From an uncultured Verrucomicrobiota bacterium (GTDB lineage: Bacteria; Verrucomicrobiota; Verrucomicrobiia; Limisphaerales; CAIQOK01): 39,749 nt of DNA. Made by a program: the position numbers and the translations under genes. The notes under the pieces were generated by a model. The model was given only the letters and a program-made list of their open reading frames with translations, was not told the DNA's origin and did not search any database. Numbering within the stretch: the stretch's first letter is position 1; each line of letters begins with the position of its first letter. Of the stretch, positions 27,037 to 35,749 are shown one piece after another. The DNA lies in contig CAIQOK010000160.1 in the NCBI GenBank assembly GCA_903873415.1, forward strand, positions 1 to 39,749, read 5' to 3'.

Positions 27037-27046
27037 CTTGGCGGGG

Positions 27047-27955
27047 TCATCCGTGGCGGCGGCGCTTCTCGCGAGTCTCGAAAAAACGTCCCAGAGTGGC
27101 GCCATACGGTTCGTCCGTGCGCAGTTGAATGGAATCGATTCCCGAGGAGCGGAGTTGGCGGGCCAGAGCGGTGAGCTGCTTTTGCTGTCGCAGCGCAAAA
27201 GCGTCCCGGGCGCTGCCGCTCAGGGTGTTCAATTCCACCACCTCACCCGTTTCGGCATCTTCCAGCACCAACCTCCCAAGTGCCGGAAGCTCCAGCTCAA
27301 ACCGGTCGGTCACCTGGACGGCGACGACGTCGTGCTTGCGGTTGAGCATTCGCAGGGCAGTCTGCGCGGCCTTGGGCAGGGTCCCGGAGCCCTCGGGGGT
27401 GATGAAATCCGACACGACCACGGTGATGGCGCGGTGGGCGGTGACCCGGGCCATGAATTCCAGGGCGGTAACGAGGTTTGTGCCCCGCCGCTCGGGCTCG
27501 AAAAACAAGACTTCGCGGATGACGCGCAGCACGTGGCTGCGGCCTTTGCGTGGTGGAATGAACTTTTCCACATCGTCGGCGAATAGGATCAGCCCCACTT
27601 TGTCGTTGTTGCGGATGGCGGAGAAGGCCAGCACGGAGGCGATCTCTGCGGCCAGTTCGCGTTTGGACTGGTCGCGCGAGCCGAACCGGCCCGACCCGCT
27701 CACATCCACGATCAGCATGAGGGTGAGCTCGCGTTCCTCCACGAATTTCTTGATGAAGGGATGGTTCATCCGCGCCGTGACGTTCCAGTCAATCGCGCGG
27801 ACGTCGTCCCCGGGTTGGTATTCGCGCACCTCGTCGAAGTTCATGCCCTGGCCCTTGAAGACGGAATGGTATTGGCCCGCGAGCGTTTCGGTCACGATGC
27901 GGTTTGTGCGCAGCTCGATCTGCCGGATTTTCTTAAGGATTTCGCGTGGAATCAT
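27047..27955 (-). CDS. DUF58-domain protein
   Basis: A 302-residue protein beginning MIPREILKKIRQIELRTNRIV, the family's usual start. The DUF58 signature YQPGDDVRAIDWNVTARMN lies at about residues 48-66. A VWA-like fold follows, with DVSGSG (a degenerate MIDAS) and VVSDFITPEG. No membrane helix or signal peptide is seen, so it is cytoplasmic. DUF58 proteins usually sit next to a MoxR-type AAA+ ATPase; none is encoded on either side here. It is the first gene of the five-gene cluster. ATG 27955 gives the conserved N-terminus; no Shine-Dalgarno. Confidence 0.9.
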   Translation of the reverse strand: MIPREILKKIRQIELRTNRIVTETLAGQYHSVFKGQGMNFDEVREYQPGDDVRAIDWNVTARMNHPFIKKFVEERELTLMLIVDVSGSGRFGSRDQSKRELAAEIASVLAFSAIRNNDKVGLILFADDVEKFIPPRKGRSHVLRVIREVLFFEPERRGTNLVTALEFMARVTAHRAITVVVSDFITPEGSGTLPKAAQTALRMLNRKHDVVAVQVTDRFELELPALGRLVLEDAETGEVVELNTLSGSARDAFALRQQKQLTALARQLRSSGIDSIQLRTDEPYGATLGRFFETREKRRRHG

Positions 27956-28625
27956 GCCGGGCAAAAGGATGGGGGATAAATTTGGTTCCGGTGAACAACT
28001 TTGCCGCCGCTGTTTAGTTGACGGGGTGGCGCGAAGCCCTCCGAAGCCGCGCCGGACAGAGGCGCGGGAGTTTTCCACCGGACCCGGCATTAAGATGTTT
28101 CAGAAGGTCGTTCACTTTTTTGTTAACCCGATTGCATTAAGTCCATGTTCGCCGGACGCGCCGGCAAAGCAAATATTTTCCTTTAGTCCGCTTACGCCCG
28201 GTATTTGTTCAAATTAAACGGATTGTAAACACCAACTCCTTTGAGGAACCCAAACGTCAAACGCTGCCACTATTACAGCCGATCTGGCATGGCTGAAGAG
28301 GCGTGATAAAATGGAGGCATGAAATCCGGCTTTTTTGCTCCTAGATCATCGCACGGTGCCGCCTGGGAAATCCGCCGGGCGCGGCCGGGGTCCACGCTGC
28401 AAGTGCCGATATCGGACTTTCTGGGGGCCCGGTCGCGTTTGCGTATTTTTTTCTCCGGCCTGCACCCTGATGCTTTTAATGCGGCGGCCGTCGGTCAGAT
28501 TCATGTCCGCCGTCGTGTTGCCGCCGGCGCGCTTTGGCGTGGTCTGTGCGACCGGATTGGAGTGTCGGGGTCGGATGAGAGTGAGCGGCGGCGAGAGGTA
28601 GCCGGCCGTTTGCTGGAGTGCGGCA
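27956..28625. other. 670-base gap between Bat cluster and vsr
   Basis: The gap separates divergently transcribed units, so it should hold the promoter of the Bat cluster (minus) and of vsr (plus), but I found no strong sigma70 match. An ORF at 28319-28633 (104 codons) overlaps the vsr start by 8 bases. It has a GGAGG only one base before its ATG, which is too close to work well, and shows no recognisable domain. I do not count it as a gene. The left part, about 28090-28260, is AT-richer than its surroundings. Confidence 0.45.
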
Positions 28626-29048
28626 ATGGCTGACATGTTCTCCAAGGCGAAACGCTCCGCGGTCATGTTGCTGATTCGCGGGCGTGGCAACAAGGGCACC
28701 GAGCTGGCTCTGGTGGCAGTGTTGCGGCATCACCACATCACCGGATGGCGGAGGAACCAAAAGGTGTTTGGCAAACCGGATTTTGTGTTCAGGGCGGAAC
28801 GCCTGGCGCTGTTTGTGGACGGGTGTTTCTGGCATGGGTGTCCGCGCTGTTATCGAAGGCCCAAATCGAACCGGAGGTTTTGGGATGCGAAAGTGCTGCG
28901 GAATCGGGAGCGCGACCGTCGGGTGTCGCGCGAGTTGCGCCGCCGGGGATGGCGGGTGCTGCGGGTTTGGGAGCATTCTTTGAAACTGCGGCCCGCAGCA
29001 TGTGTTCGTAGAATCCAGGCATCCTTGCGCCCCGGCAACGAAGTTTAA
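28626..29048 (+). CDS. vsr: very-short-patch-repair (Vsr) type endonuclease
   Basis: DNA mismatch endonuclease that nicks 5' of T in T:G mismatches created by deamination of 5-methylcytosine. The 140 residues open with MADMFSKAKRSAVMLLIRGRG, close to the family consensus. Catalytic-core motifs are the PDFVF aspartate, VDGCFWHGCPRC (His of FWH plus zinc-binding cysteines) and the ERDRRVSRELRRRGWRVLRVWEHSL segment. The first active-site histidine of E. coli Vsr corresponds to Asp in VDG here, as in a large subgroup of the family. GGAG about 7 bases before ATG is a usable ribosome-binding site. No cytosine methyltransferase or restriction gene is adjacent. Confidence 0.92.
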   Translation: MADMFSKAKRSAVMLLIRGRGNKGTELALVAVLRHHHITGWRRNQKVFGKPDFVFRAERLALFVDGCFWHGCPRCYRRPKSNRRFWDAKVLRNRERDRRVSRELRRRGWRVLRVWEHSLKLRPAACVRRIQASLRPGNEV

Positions 29049-29070
29049 CGACGGGATGGCGGATGTGGAT

Positions 29071-29086
29071 CCGCCTCCGGCGGTTT
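29071..29086 (+). terminator. weak terminator-like hairpin after vsr
   Basis: CCGCC-TCC-GGCGG followed by TTT lies 23 bases after the vsr stop, in the gap facing the convergent hypE end. The stem is short and the T-run minimal, so this is a tentative call. Confidence 0.3.
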
Positions 29087-29278
29087 GGATTGGCGCTTTT
29101 GAGGCTGTCGGCCGGCGTGTGACAAACACAGTCGTAATGATTGACCTATCCGGCCCCGAATTCGCACTTCTTATTGAGGCGACTGGAGTGCAAGTTGCAG
29201 GTTCATCACCCGGAACCGAGGCCATGGGACGAGGCGTTGGAGGTGCGGCGGAAATCCCCCGGACACGAAGTTTTCGGT

Positions 29279-30331
29279 TTAACAAATGCGGGGCAGTTGT
29301 TCGCCGCCGGGCATGTCCAGTATACGACGTCCCCCCAGAGTGCTGCGCAGGTAAACCCGTCCGGACCGCTCTGATGTTACCCGGCCGATTTGCCGGATGT
29401 CCGCCTCGGGTGCCTGGTCCCTGAGTAACGAGATGGCTTGCCTGACTTGGGCCTCCGGCACGAAGGCTGTAAAGCGTCCCTCGCAGGCAACCAGCATCGG
29501 ATCCAGGCCGAGGATTTCGCAGGCGGCGCGCACATCGGGGCGCACCGGCACACAGGCCTCCTCCAAATCGAGGCTGAAATGGGATGTTTGGGCGATTTCA
29601 TTCAGGGCGCTGGTCAATCCCCCGCGGGTCAGATCGCGCAAGCAGTGAACCGCCACGCCCTCCGCCAGCAGGGCCAGAACACTCTGGTGGACCGGGGCGG
29701 AATCGCTCTCGATCCGGCTCTCGAATTCCAGCCCCTCGCGCAAGGCCATGATGGCCATGCCGTGTCGCCCCAGATCGCCATTGACGAGTATGGCATCTCC
29801 GGGGCGCACGCTCTCTGGTGCGATGACCAAGGATGTTTCGATCACCCCGAGGCCGGTTGTATTGATAAAGAGTCCGTCACCCTTGCCCTTGTCGACCACT
29901 TTGGTGTCACCCGTGATGATTTGCGCTCCGCATAGCCGGGCGGCAGCGCTCATGGAGCAGACGATCCGCCAGAGAGTCTCCATCGGCAGGCCCTCTTCAA
30001 GGATGAAGGCGGAGGTCAGGTAGAGCGGACGCGCCCCGCTCATGGCCAGATCATTGACGGTCCCGTGAACGGCCAGCGAACCGATGTCACCACCCGGGAA
30101 AAACAAGGGCCTAACGACGTAGGAGTCCGTCGTCAGGGCAAGCCGGCCAGGCGGCACGGTGAGCTGCGCTGAATCGTGCCTCAGCAACAGAATCGGGTTG
30201 CCGAAGGCCGTGATGAAAATCCTCTCCAGTAGCTGGTGCATCAGGCGTCCGCCGCCGCCGTGGGCCATGAGCACCCGCGGGTATTCGGTGATGGGGATCG
30301 GGCAGGAGGCCTGAAGATCGGGTGTGCTCAT
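29279..30331 (-). CDS. hypE: hydrogenase maturation protein HypE
   Basis: Dehydrates the carbamoyl group that HypF attaches to its C-terminal cysteine, forming the thiocyanate from which the CN ligands of the [NiFe] site are made. The 350-residue protein has the PurM-like ATP-binding segments ([14 protein letters not shown] near residue 23, [16 protein letters not shown] and [15 protein letters not shown] near 68-105, [13 protein letters not shown]). The essential tail ends PRIC, with the reactive cysteine as last residue. The start overlaps the hypD stop by 4 bases (ATGA). It is the last gene of the hyp run. Confidence 0.96.
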   Translation of the reverse strand: MSTPDLQASCPIPITEYPRVLMAHGGGGRLMHQLLERIFITAFGNPILLLRHDSAQLTVPPGRLALTTDSYVVRPLFFPGGDIGSLAVHGTVNDLAMSGARPLYLTSAFILEEGLPMETLWRIVCSMSAAARLCGAQIITGDTKVVDKGKGDGLFINTTGLGVIETSLVIAPESVRPGDAILVNGDLGRHGMAIMALREGLEFESRIESDSAPVHQSVLALLAEGVAVHCLRDLTRGGLTSALNEIAQTSHFSLDLEEACVPVRPDVRAACEILGLDPMLVACEGRFTAFVPEAQVRQAISLLRDQAPEADIRQIGRVTSERSGRVYLRSTLGGRRILDMPGGEQLPRIC

Positions 30332-31440
30332 GGAAGGTTGGATGCGGCGGTCGGCTCTTGGAGTCGGTAGCGATGGTAAGCCGCACAGGCGCCTTCACCC
30401 GAAACCATCGGCGCGCCGAGCGGGTGATCGGGAGTGCAGCGGGTGCCGAAGGCCGGGCATTGATTTGGTTTTTTCAGGCCTCGCAGCACCTTTCCGCTCA
30501 GGCACTCTGCGGGTTCCGCGACAATTTGACGGGACAGGCCGAATCGTTTTTCGGCGTCGAAGCCCGCATAAGCCTCACGAATGCCCAAGCCACTGCGGGG
30601 AATGTTTCCCAAGCCGCGCCATTGGCGGGGCACGATCTCGAAGACGTCGTGGATCAGCGCCCTGGCCGCGGGATTGCCTGCGGTTTCAACGCAGCGGATA
30701 TATTGGTTTTCCAACTCTGCGCGGCCTGATTCAAGTTGCCCTACCGCCATGAGAATGCCGTGCAATATATCCACCGGCTCAAATCCGGTGACCACGATGG
30801 GGACGCGGTGGCGGGTGACTAATGGGAGGTATTCCTCGCAGCCCATGACAGCGCACACGTGGCCGGCTGCGAGGAAGGCGTGGATGCGGCAATCGGGGGC
30901 GGAGAGCAGCAGTTCGATGGCGGGAGGCACGCGCACATGGGAGACGAGCAGGGAGAAGTTGCTCAGGCCGCGGCGGTTTGCTTCAAGCACCGCCAAAGCC
31001 GTGGCGGGTGCGGTCGTTTCAAAACCAACGGCGAAAAAGACGATGTGGCGGTCCGGATTTTGGCCTGCGATCTTCACTGCGTCCAGCGGTGAATAGACCA
31101 CGCGGATGTCGCCGCCCTCGGACTTGATCCGCAGTAGATCGCTGTGTTTGCCGGGAACCCGGAGCATGTCGCCGAAGGAGGTGAAAATGACGTCCGTTCG
31201 GGCCGCTATTTGGAGGGCCTGTTCGATCATCTCCAGCGGGGTAACGCACACCGGGCAGCCTGGGCCATGCACCAAGGTGATGGAGCTTGGCAGGAGTTCA
31301 TTGAGGCCAAATCGCAGGATGGCGTGGGTTTGGCCGCCGCAAATTTCCATCAGTGTCCACGGCCGTGTGGTGACGCGCCGGATGCGTTGCGCCAGTTGGC
31401 GGACCAAGGTTGAATCCCTGTATTCTTCCAGGTATTTCAT
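30328..31440 (-). CDS. hypD: hydrogenase maturation protein HypD
   Basis: Iron-sulphur protein that, with HypC, assembles the Fe(CN)2CO unit of [NiFe]-hydrogenase. The 370 residues carry the family motifs: EICGGQTH at about 33-40, [11 protein letters not shown] at about 58-68, [10 protein letters not shown] near 150, and the 4Fe-4S cysteines around the C-terminal [20 protein letters not shown] and GEGACAAY segments. Start ATG 31440 (MKYLEEYRD) is the conserved N-terminus. A perfect 8-bp hairpin lies 16 bases upstream of the start, and hypC lies a further about 170 bases upstream. Confidence 0.96.
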   Translation of the reverse strand: MKYLEEYRDSTLVRQLAQRIRRVTTRPWTLMEICGGQTHAILRFGLNELLPSSITLVHGPGCPVCVTPLEMIEQALQIAARTDVIFTSFGDMLRVPGKHSDLLRIKSEGGDIRVVYSPLDAVKIAGQNPDRHIVFFAVGFETTAPATALAVLEANRRGLSNFSLLVSHVRVPPAIELLLSAPDCRIHAFLAAGHVCAVMGCEEYLPLVTRHRVPIVVTGFEPVDILHGILMAVGQLESGRAELENQYIRCVETAGNPAARALIHDVFEIVPRQWRGLGNIPRSGLGIREAYAGFDAEKRFGLSRQIVAEPAECLSGKVLRGLKKPNQCPAFGTRCTPDHPLGAPMVSGEGACAAYHRYRLQEPTAASNLP

Positions 31441-31455
31441 TCTGGATTCCGAAGC

Positions 31456-31474
31456 TGCGGCTTGAGAAGCCGCA
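31456..31474 (-). promoter_or_regulatory. hairpin in the hypD leader
   Basis: TGCGGCTT (31456-31463) pairs perfectly with AAGCCGCA (31467-31474) across a 3-base loop, 15 bases before the hypD start codon. There is no T-run, so it is not an intrinsic terminator for the hyp transcript. It could block or expose ribosome loading at hypD or stabilise a processed mRNA. The hypC-hypD gap of 201 bases contains no other gene. Confidence 0.4.
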
Positions 31475-31641
31475 ATAAAGCAGGGATGGGGAAGGGGGGT
31501 GTTTCAGTCCGTTTGCGGATGAACGCATGTCCGCTTTGGACTTCTTGGCATCCGTGTTCATGCTTGGTCATGCCCGGTGGGATCATGTTTTTCAGGTTCG
31601 TGTCCTGCCCCGTTGCGGCTTCGGCCGGGATGCTGGAGAAG

Positions 31642-31896
31642 TCATCGGGCCCGATCCTCGATTTCGCCCAGTTCCTTGATGGCGGCCAGATAGGCGAAGA
31701 CTTGACGGGCCTCCGTCTCATCCACCCGGCTCAGCGCGAGGCCGGCGTGGACGATGACGTAATCCCCGGGCGCGGCTTCGGGGACGAGCGCGAGGCTGAC
31801 TTCCTTGACTACGCCGTCGAAGTTGACCAGCCCTGGACGGGTCAGCAGGCTGGCGTCAGAGACGCGTTCGATTTTTCCCGGGATGGCGAGGCACAT
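31642..31896 (-). CDS. hypC: hydrogenase maturation chaperone HypC
   Basis: Small chaperone that carries the Fe(CN)2CO unit with HypD and delivers it to the hydrogenase large subunit. Its 84 residues open with MCLAIPGKI; Cys2 is the essential ligand. The middle has the family segment VNFDGVVKEVSLALVPEAAPGDYVIVHAGLALSRVD. The C-terminus is slightly longer than average. The start lies inside the 3' end of hypF, with a 55-base overlap in another frame, so the two are probably coupled. Confidence 0.94.
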   Translation of the reverse strand: MCLAIPGKIERVSDASLLTRPGLVNFDGVVKEVSLALVPEAAPGDYVIVHAGLALSRVDETEARQVFAYLAAIKELGEIEDRAR

Positions 31897-34304
31897 GGGG
31901 AAGATTTGAGTTGTGCAGCCCTTTGTGCGGCCGCGATTTGGCCCAAGGCGATCCCGCCGTCGTTGGTGGGGATCCGGTGATGCCAGAAGGGTTGAAATCC
32001 CGCCTGTCGCAGGCGGGTGATGGTTTGTTCCAGAAGGTACTGGTTTTGAAAGCAGCCGCCCGAGAGAACCACAAACTCGCGGTTGAATCGGGTGGCGACC
32101 GTGACAATACCCTCGGCCAGGGTGTTATGAAATTTGGCCGCGATGAATTCAACGCAAACTCCGGCTTCAATTTCTGCGAAGATCAATTCGATCATGGCTG
32201 CCCAATCAAGCTGAAGAGTATCGCCGTTCGCCGTCAGCGGGAGGGGGTAGCGGGCTTCGGTTTCCGTGGTCGCCGCCGCAAATTCCAGATCCATGGCCGC
32301 CTGACCTTCAAAGGTCATCCGTTGCCGCAGTCCGATAATGGCGGCTATGGCGTCGAACAAGCGCCCCGCGCTGGTGGTTTGCGGTGAGTGGAGGTTTTGA
32401 GCGAGCATTTTCTGCAGCGCGGCTTTTTCCGGGCCGGTGAAGCTGGCCAGCGGAGCGAGTTTCTGCCGGTCGAACAGGGCCGGGCCGAAAAGCTCGTGCA
32501 GCAGTCCCAGCGCCGCCCGCCGGGGTTCCCGGGCTGCCGTGTCGCCGCCCGGCAAACGGAAGGGGCGCAGGTGGGCGACGCGTTGGATGGCGGCACCCGA
32601 CACCAGAAAGAATTCGCCGCCCCAGAGCAGGCCGTCGGGTCCGTAACCCGTGCCGTCCCATGCGACGCCCAAGGCGGGCATTTCGAGTTGGTTGTCCACC
32701 ATGCAGGAAAGCACATGCGCCACATGATGTTGAACGCCAAACACCGGAGCGGCTCCGGACCGCGCAAATCGCGTGGAGAAATAATCCGGATGCAGATCGG
32801 CGGCGATGACGTCGGGTTTAACGTGGTGAAGATTCTGCCAGCTCCCAATTTCACGCTCGAAGGCCTGATTGGCCTCCGCGGTTTGCAGATCGCCAAGATG
32901 TTGGCTTAGAAACACATTCGGACCCGCTGCCAGAGCGATGGAGTTTTTCAGGTCCGCCCCGACGGCTAAGATTGTTGTATCCCGGCCCTTGGGGGATTGG
33001 GAGCGGGGGAAGTTCCAAGGTTTTCGGCTGTGCCTGCCGGTGGCGGCGGCAAAAGAAACGGGGAGCGGCGCCAAGCCTCTGGCCCGGCGAAGAACCATTT
33101 CGCGGCCTGCCATCACGCGGACAACTGAGTCGTCGACCGGTCGGGCGATCGGGCGGTTGTGGGTCAGGAAAAATGCGGCGATGTCCCCAAGCCTGGCGGC
33201 CGCCTCGGGGCCATCCGTACAAACCGGCTCGCCGCTGAGGTTTCCGCTCGTGGCTACCAATGGGAATGCCAGTTCGCCCATCAGCACGTGATGCAGCGGG
33301 TTTGAAGGCAGCATGACCCCGAGGTTTGGATTTCCCGGAGCAACGCTGGCGGCGATCCCGTGGGATGATCCGGCCCCGGGGGCGTCTGGCCCGGAACGCA
33401 GCGGTCCCCGGGGCCATTGGGGTGTCAACCGTTGCAGGAGGACGATGGGGGCATGGGGTGAAGTCAGCAACCGCTCTTCCAAAGGCGTAACGCGGCAGGC
33501 CTGTTGGACTCGTTGCAGCGAGGGGAACAAAAGGGCAAACGGTTTTTCCGGCCTTCGCTTGCGCAGACGCAATGTGTTGACTGCCTCTTCGTTCCGCGCG
33601 TCAGCCATCAAATGGAATCCGCCCACGCCCTTGACGGCGACGATTTCTCCGCGGCGCAGAGCATCGGCGGCGGCTTTCAGGGCCGCAGGGCCGCAGCTTA
33701 GCAATGCGCCGGCTGGAGTCTGGAATTCCAAGTGCGGGCCGCAGACTGGGCAGGCGTTGGGCTGGGCATGAAACCGGCGGTTGCCGGGATCCTCATATTC
33801 CCTCCGGCACTCCTGGCAGAGTGGAAAGGACTTCATCACGGTGTTGGCCCGGTCGTAAGGCAAGGCTTCGATGATGCTGTAGCGGGGGCCGCAATTGGTG
33901 CAATTGGTGAAAGGATACAGATGCCGGCGGTTGCCGGGGTCGGACATCTCGCGCAAACAGTCCTGACAGCAGGCGATATCCGGCAACACCAAGGTGGTCG
34001 TTTCTCCGCCGGATTCGCTGGGTCGGATTTCAAAGCTGGAGTATCCGGCCGACTCAAGCCAGTCGACTTTGAGGTTATGGATAAAACAAAGCGGGGGTTT
34101 TTCAACGCATAAGCGGAGAAGGAATTTTTCGAGCGTGAGGGGCGGACCTTCCACCTCGAAACCGACTCCCTGCGGGGAGTTTCGCACCCAGCCGTTCAGG
34201 TCCAACTCCTTGGCCAGCCGATAGAGGAACGGGCGAAAGCCCACGCCTTGGACGGCACCCTGCGCGTAGGCTTTGAGTCGTAGGATTTGAGTGGGCGGTT
34301 TCAT
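31842..34304 (-). CDS. hypF: carbamoyltransferase HypF
   Basis: Makes carbamoyl-adenylate from carbamoyl phosphate and transfers the carbamoyl group to HypE. From ATG 34304 the protein has 820 residues. An acylphosphatase domain (about 5-95) includes QGVGFRPFLYRLA. Two zinc fingers (about 105-180) have C-x2-C pairs in CCQDC, CTNCGP, CQEC and CPVCGP. A YrdC-like domain (about 200-390) includes RKRRPEKPFALL. A Kae1-like domain contains the metal-binding HHVAHVLS and near the C-terminus VVLSGGCFQNQYL and TNDGGIALGQ. A longer in-frame N-terminal extension runs into hypA and is not typical. It is encoded 1 base after the hypA stop. Confidence 0.95.
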   Translation of the reverse strand: MKPPTQILRLKAYAQGAVQGVGFRPFLYRLAKELDLNGWVRNSPQGVGFEVEGPPLTLEKFLLRLCVEKPPLCFIHNLKVDWLESAGYSSFEIRPSESGGETTTLVLPDIACCQDCLREMSDPGNRRHLYPFTNCTNCGPRYSIIEALPYDRANTVMKSFPLCQECRREYEDPGNRRFHAQPNACPVCGPHLEFQTPAGALLSCGPAALKAAADALRRGEIVAVKGVGGFHLMADARNEEAVNTLRLRKRRPEKPFALLFPSLQRVQQACRVTPLEERLLTSPHAPIVLLQRLTPQWPRGPLRSGPDAPGAGSSHGIAASVAPGNPNLGVMLPSNPLHHVLMGELAFPLVATSGNLSGEPVCTDGPEAAARLGDIAAFFLTHNRPIARPVDDSVVRVMAGREMVLRRARGLAPLPVSFAAATGRHSRKPWNFPRSQSPKGRDTTILAVGADLKNSIALAAGPNVFLSQHLGDLQTAEANQAFEREIGSWQNLHHVKPDVIAADLHPDYFSTRFARSGAAPVFGVQHHVAHVLSCMVDNQLEMPALGVAWDGTGYGPDGLLWGGEFFLVSGAAIQRVAHLRPFRLPGGDTAAREPRRAALGLLHELFGPALFDRQKLAPLASFTGPEKAALQKMLAQNLHSPQTTSAGRLFDAIAAIIGLRQRMTFEGQAAMDLEFAAATTETEARYPLPLTANGDTLQLDWAAMIELIFAEIEAGVCVEFIAAKFHNTLAEGIVTVATRFNREFVVLSGGCFQNQYLLEQTITRLRQAGFQPFWHHRIPTNDGGIALGQIAAAQRAAQLKSSPCASPSREKSNASLTPAC

Positions 34305-34305
34305 G

Positions 34306-34653
34306 TCAGGGTTCAAGCTCGAAACCCTGGAGCACAAGATCGGTCGAGTGCAACGGGGCCACGTCCGTCTGGGAACAGCGGGGGCAGATTTCGGGGAGTT
34401 GGCGGCCTTGGAATTCATTTCCGCATCGGCGGCAGCGTAGAAGGGGGGGCACCTCGGTCAATTCCAGTGTGGCATGCTCAAAGAGCGGCCGATCCTTCTT
34501 GAGAATATCAAAGCTGAATCGCATGTGGCCGTCGCTGTGGCTGGTCAGGGGGTTGTAGCGCAGATGGATGCTGCGTATCCGCGCGGACTTTTTGATCCGG
34601 GCTTGCCGTTCCACTTCCTCCAACAGGGCGCTGATCAGATGAACTTCGTGCAT
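34306..34653 (-). CDS. hypA: hydrogenase/urease nickel-insertion protein HypA
   Basis: Nickel metallochaperone of 115 residues. The N-terminus MHEVHLISALLEEVERQA keeps the Met-His-Glu nickel site. The zinc-binding loop has CRRCGNEF and CPRCSQTD (two C-x2-C pairs). The start is decided by a perfect AGGAGG five bases upstream of the ATG, one of the few strong Shine-Dalgarno sites in the window. It is the first gene of the hypAFCDE run. The GTPase HypB, its normal partner, is not encoded here. Confidence 0.94.
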   Translation of the reverse strand: MHEVHLISALLEEVERQARIKKSARIRSIHLRYNPLTSHSDGHMRFSFDILKKDRPLFEHATLELTEVPPLLRCRRCGNEFQGRQLPEICPRCSQTDVAPLHSTDLVLQGFELEP

Positions 34654-35086
34654 GGATGCCTCCTAGGTATGGGGTTGATCGTAGCCCTATGCCGGCGGTT
34701 CGGACAAAACCCCGGTTGCCCAAGCCTGAGCGTTTTTTGTTCCCTTGCGCCGCAGTCCCTGACCATCGATCACACCCCGGGAGCGCCTCAGCCAGGCGCG
34801 AGGGGTGGAATCACACCCGGATTGCCCGGGGACTGACCAAGCAGTCCTGAGGTTTACGATGGCGGTGCATACTGAAGGCTTCTTTACTAAACATGTCATC
34901 GTGATCTGCGGCATAAGGCCGAAAAAGTCCGATTTCGAGGCTTTCTCGTGCCGTTCTGCGCCATGCCGCGTTGGGCGGTTTTCAACCGGCGGTGGAGGGT
35001 GTTGGCGGGAAAAGGTTTAAGTGGGGGAGGGGGTGCTTGCCGCATTGGTCAGCCTGCAGCTGGAAAGGACAGTGCACTAACCTAGC
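34654..35086. other. 433-base leader region upstream of hypA
   Basis: This gap separates the response-regulator gene from the hyp genes and should contain the hyp promoter. Visible structure includes the hairpin GCGCCT (34783-34788) with AGGCGC (34794-34799), and just downstream a GGGTG/CACCC pair. No recognisable sigma54 or sigma70 promoter was found on the minus strand. Small ORFs in it have no domain and no ribosome-binding site. Confidence 0.45.
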
Positions 35087-35746
35087 TCAAGGCGTGTTTT
35101 TTTTCCGGAGCTGACGCACGTTGGTGGACGGGAAATATTTTGCCACTGCCTGGGCGCGGGAGTGGACGTGGAGCTTTTCGTAAATCCGCCGCATGTAGGT
35201 TCGCACGGAGGAAAACCGGATGCCCAGGCGATCGGCGATTTCCTTGGTCAGATCGCCATGGGCAAGCCCCTGCAAGATCTCCAGCTCGCGGGGGGACAAG
35301 GTTTTGTCTGTAGGGGAGGAGGAGCCGAGGTGGAAAAAATCCACCACCTTGCGGGCGATCTGGCTGCTCATCGGTGCGCCACCGGTTTGCAAGTCCAGAA
35401 GGGCGTTCAAAATCCCGGCTGGGGGTGTTTCTTTGAGCAGATAGCCCGTGGCACCCGCGGTCAGCGCCTCGAAGATATGGTCCGGATTGTCGTAGACGGT
35501 GAGCATGATGAATCTGGTGGTGGTGAGGCGGGGCTTCAATCGGCGCATGCACTCCACGCCGCTCATGTCCGGGAGGTTTATGTCCATCAGGACGATATCC
35601 GGGTTGTCGGCCGGGATTTTTTCGAGCGCCGTTTCAGCGTCCGGATAGGCGCTCAAACAGCGGAGATCCTGCCCGCTGCCGAGCAATCGGACTAATCCAG
35701 CCCGGAATCCGTCGTCGTCTTCCACAATGGAAACTGTGATTTGCAT
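35087..35746 (-). CDS. NarL/LuxR-family response regulator
   Basis: A 219-residue two-component regulator. The receiver domain (about 1-120) has the acidic pocket E9-D10-D11, phospho-acceptor D55 in LMDINLPDMSG, the conserved Thr in MLTVYDN and the Lys in YLLKE. The LuxR-type helix-turn-helix (about 145-210) is LSPRELEILQGLAHGDLTKEIADRLGIRFSSVRTYMRRIYEKLHVHSRAQAV. It is encoded 3 bases after the kinase ORF, so the pair is cotranscribed. The protein ends after an A8 tract in the coding strand (last residues RKKNTP). Its targets are unknown. Confidence 0.95.
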   Translation of the reverse strand: MQITVSIVEDDDGFRAGLVRLLGSGQDLRCLSAYPDAETALEKIPADNPDIVLMDINLPDMSGVECMRRLKPRLTTTRFIMLTVYDNPDHIFEALTAGATGYLLKETPPAGILNALLDLQTGGAPMSSQIARKVVDFFHLGSSSPTDKTLSPRELEILQGLAHGDLTKEIADRLGIRFSSVRTYMRRIYEKLHVHSRAQAVAKYFPSTNVRQLRKKNTP

Positions 35747-35749
35747 AGG

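Noticed and set aside
28319-28633. 104-codon ORF just before vsr
   Set aside because: The only Shine-Dalgarno-like GGAGG is one base from the ATG. The sequence is Arg/Ala-rich with no domain, and frames on the other strand are equally open.
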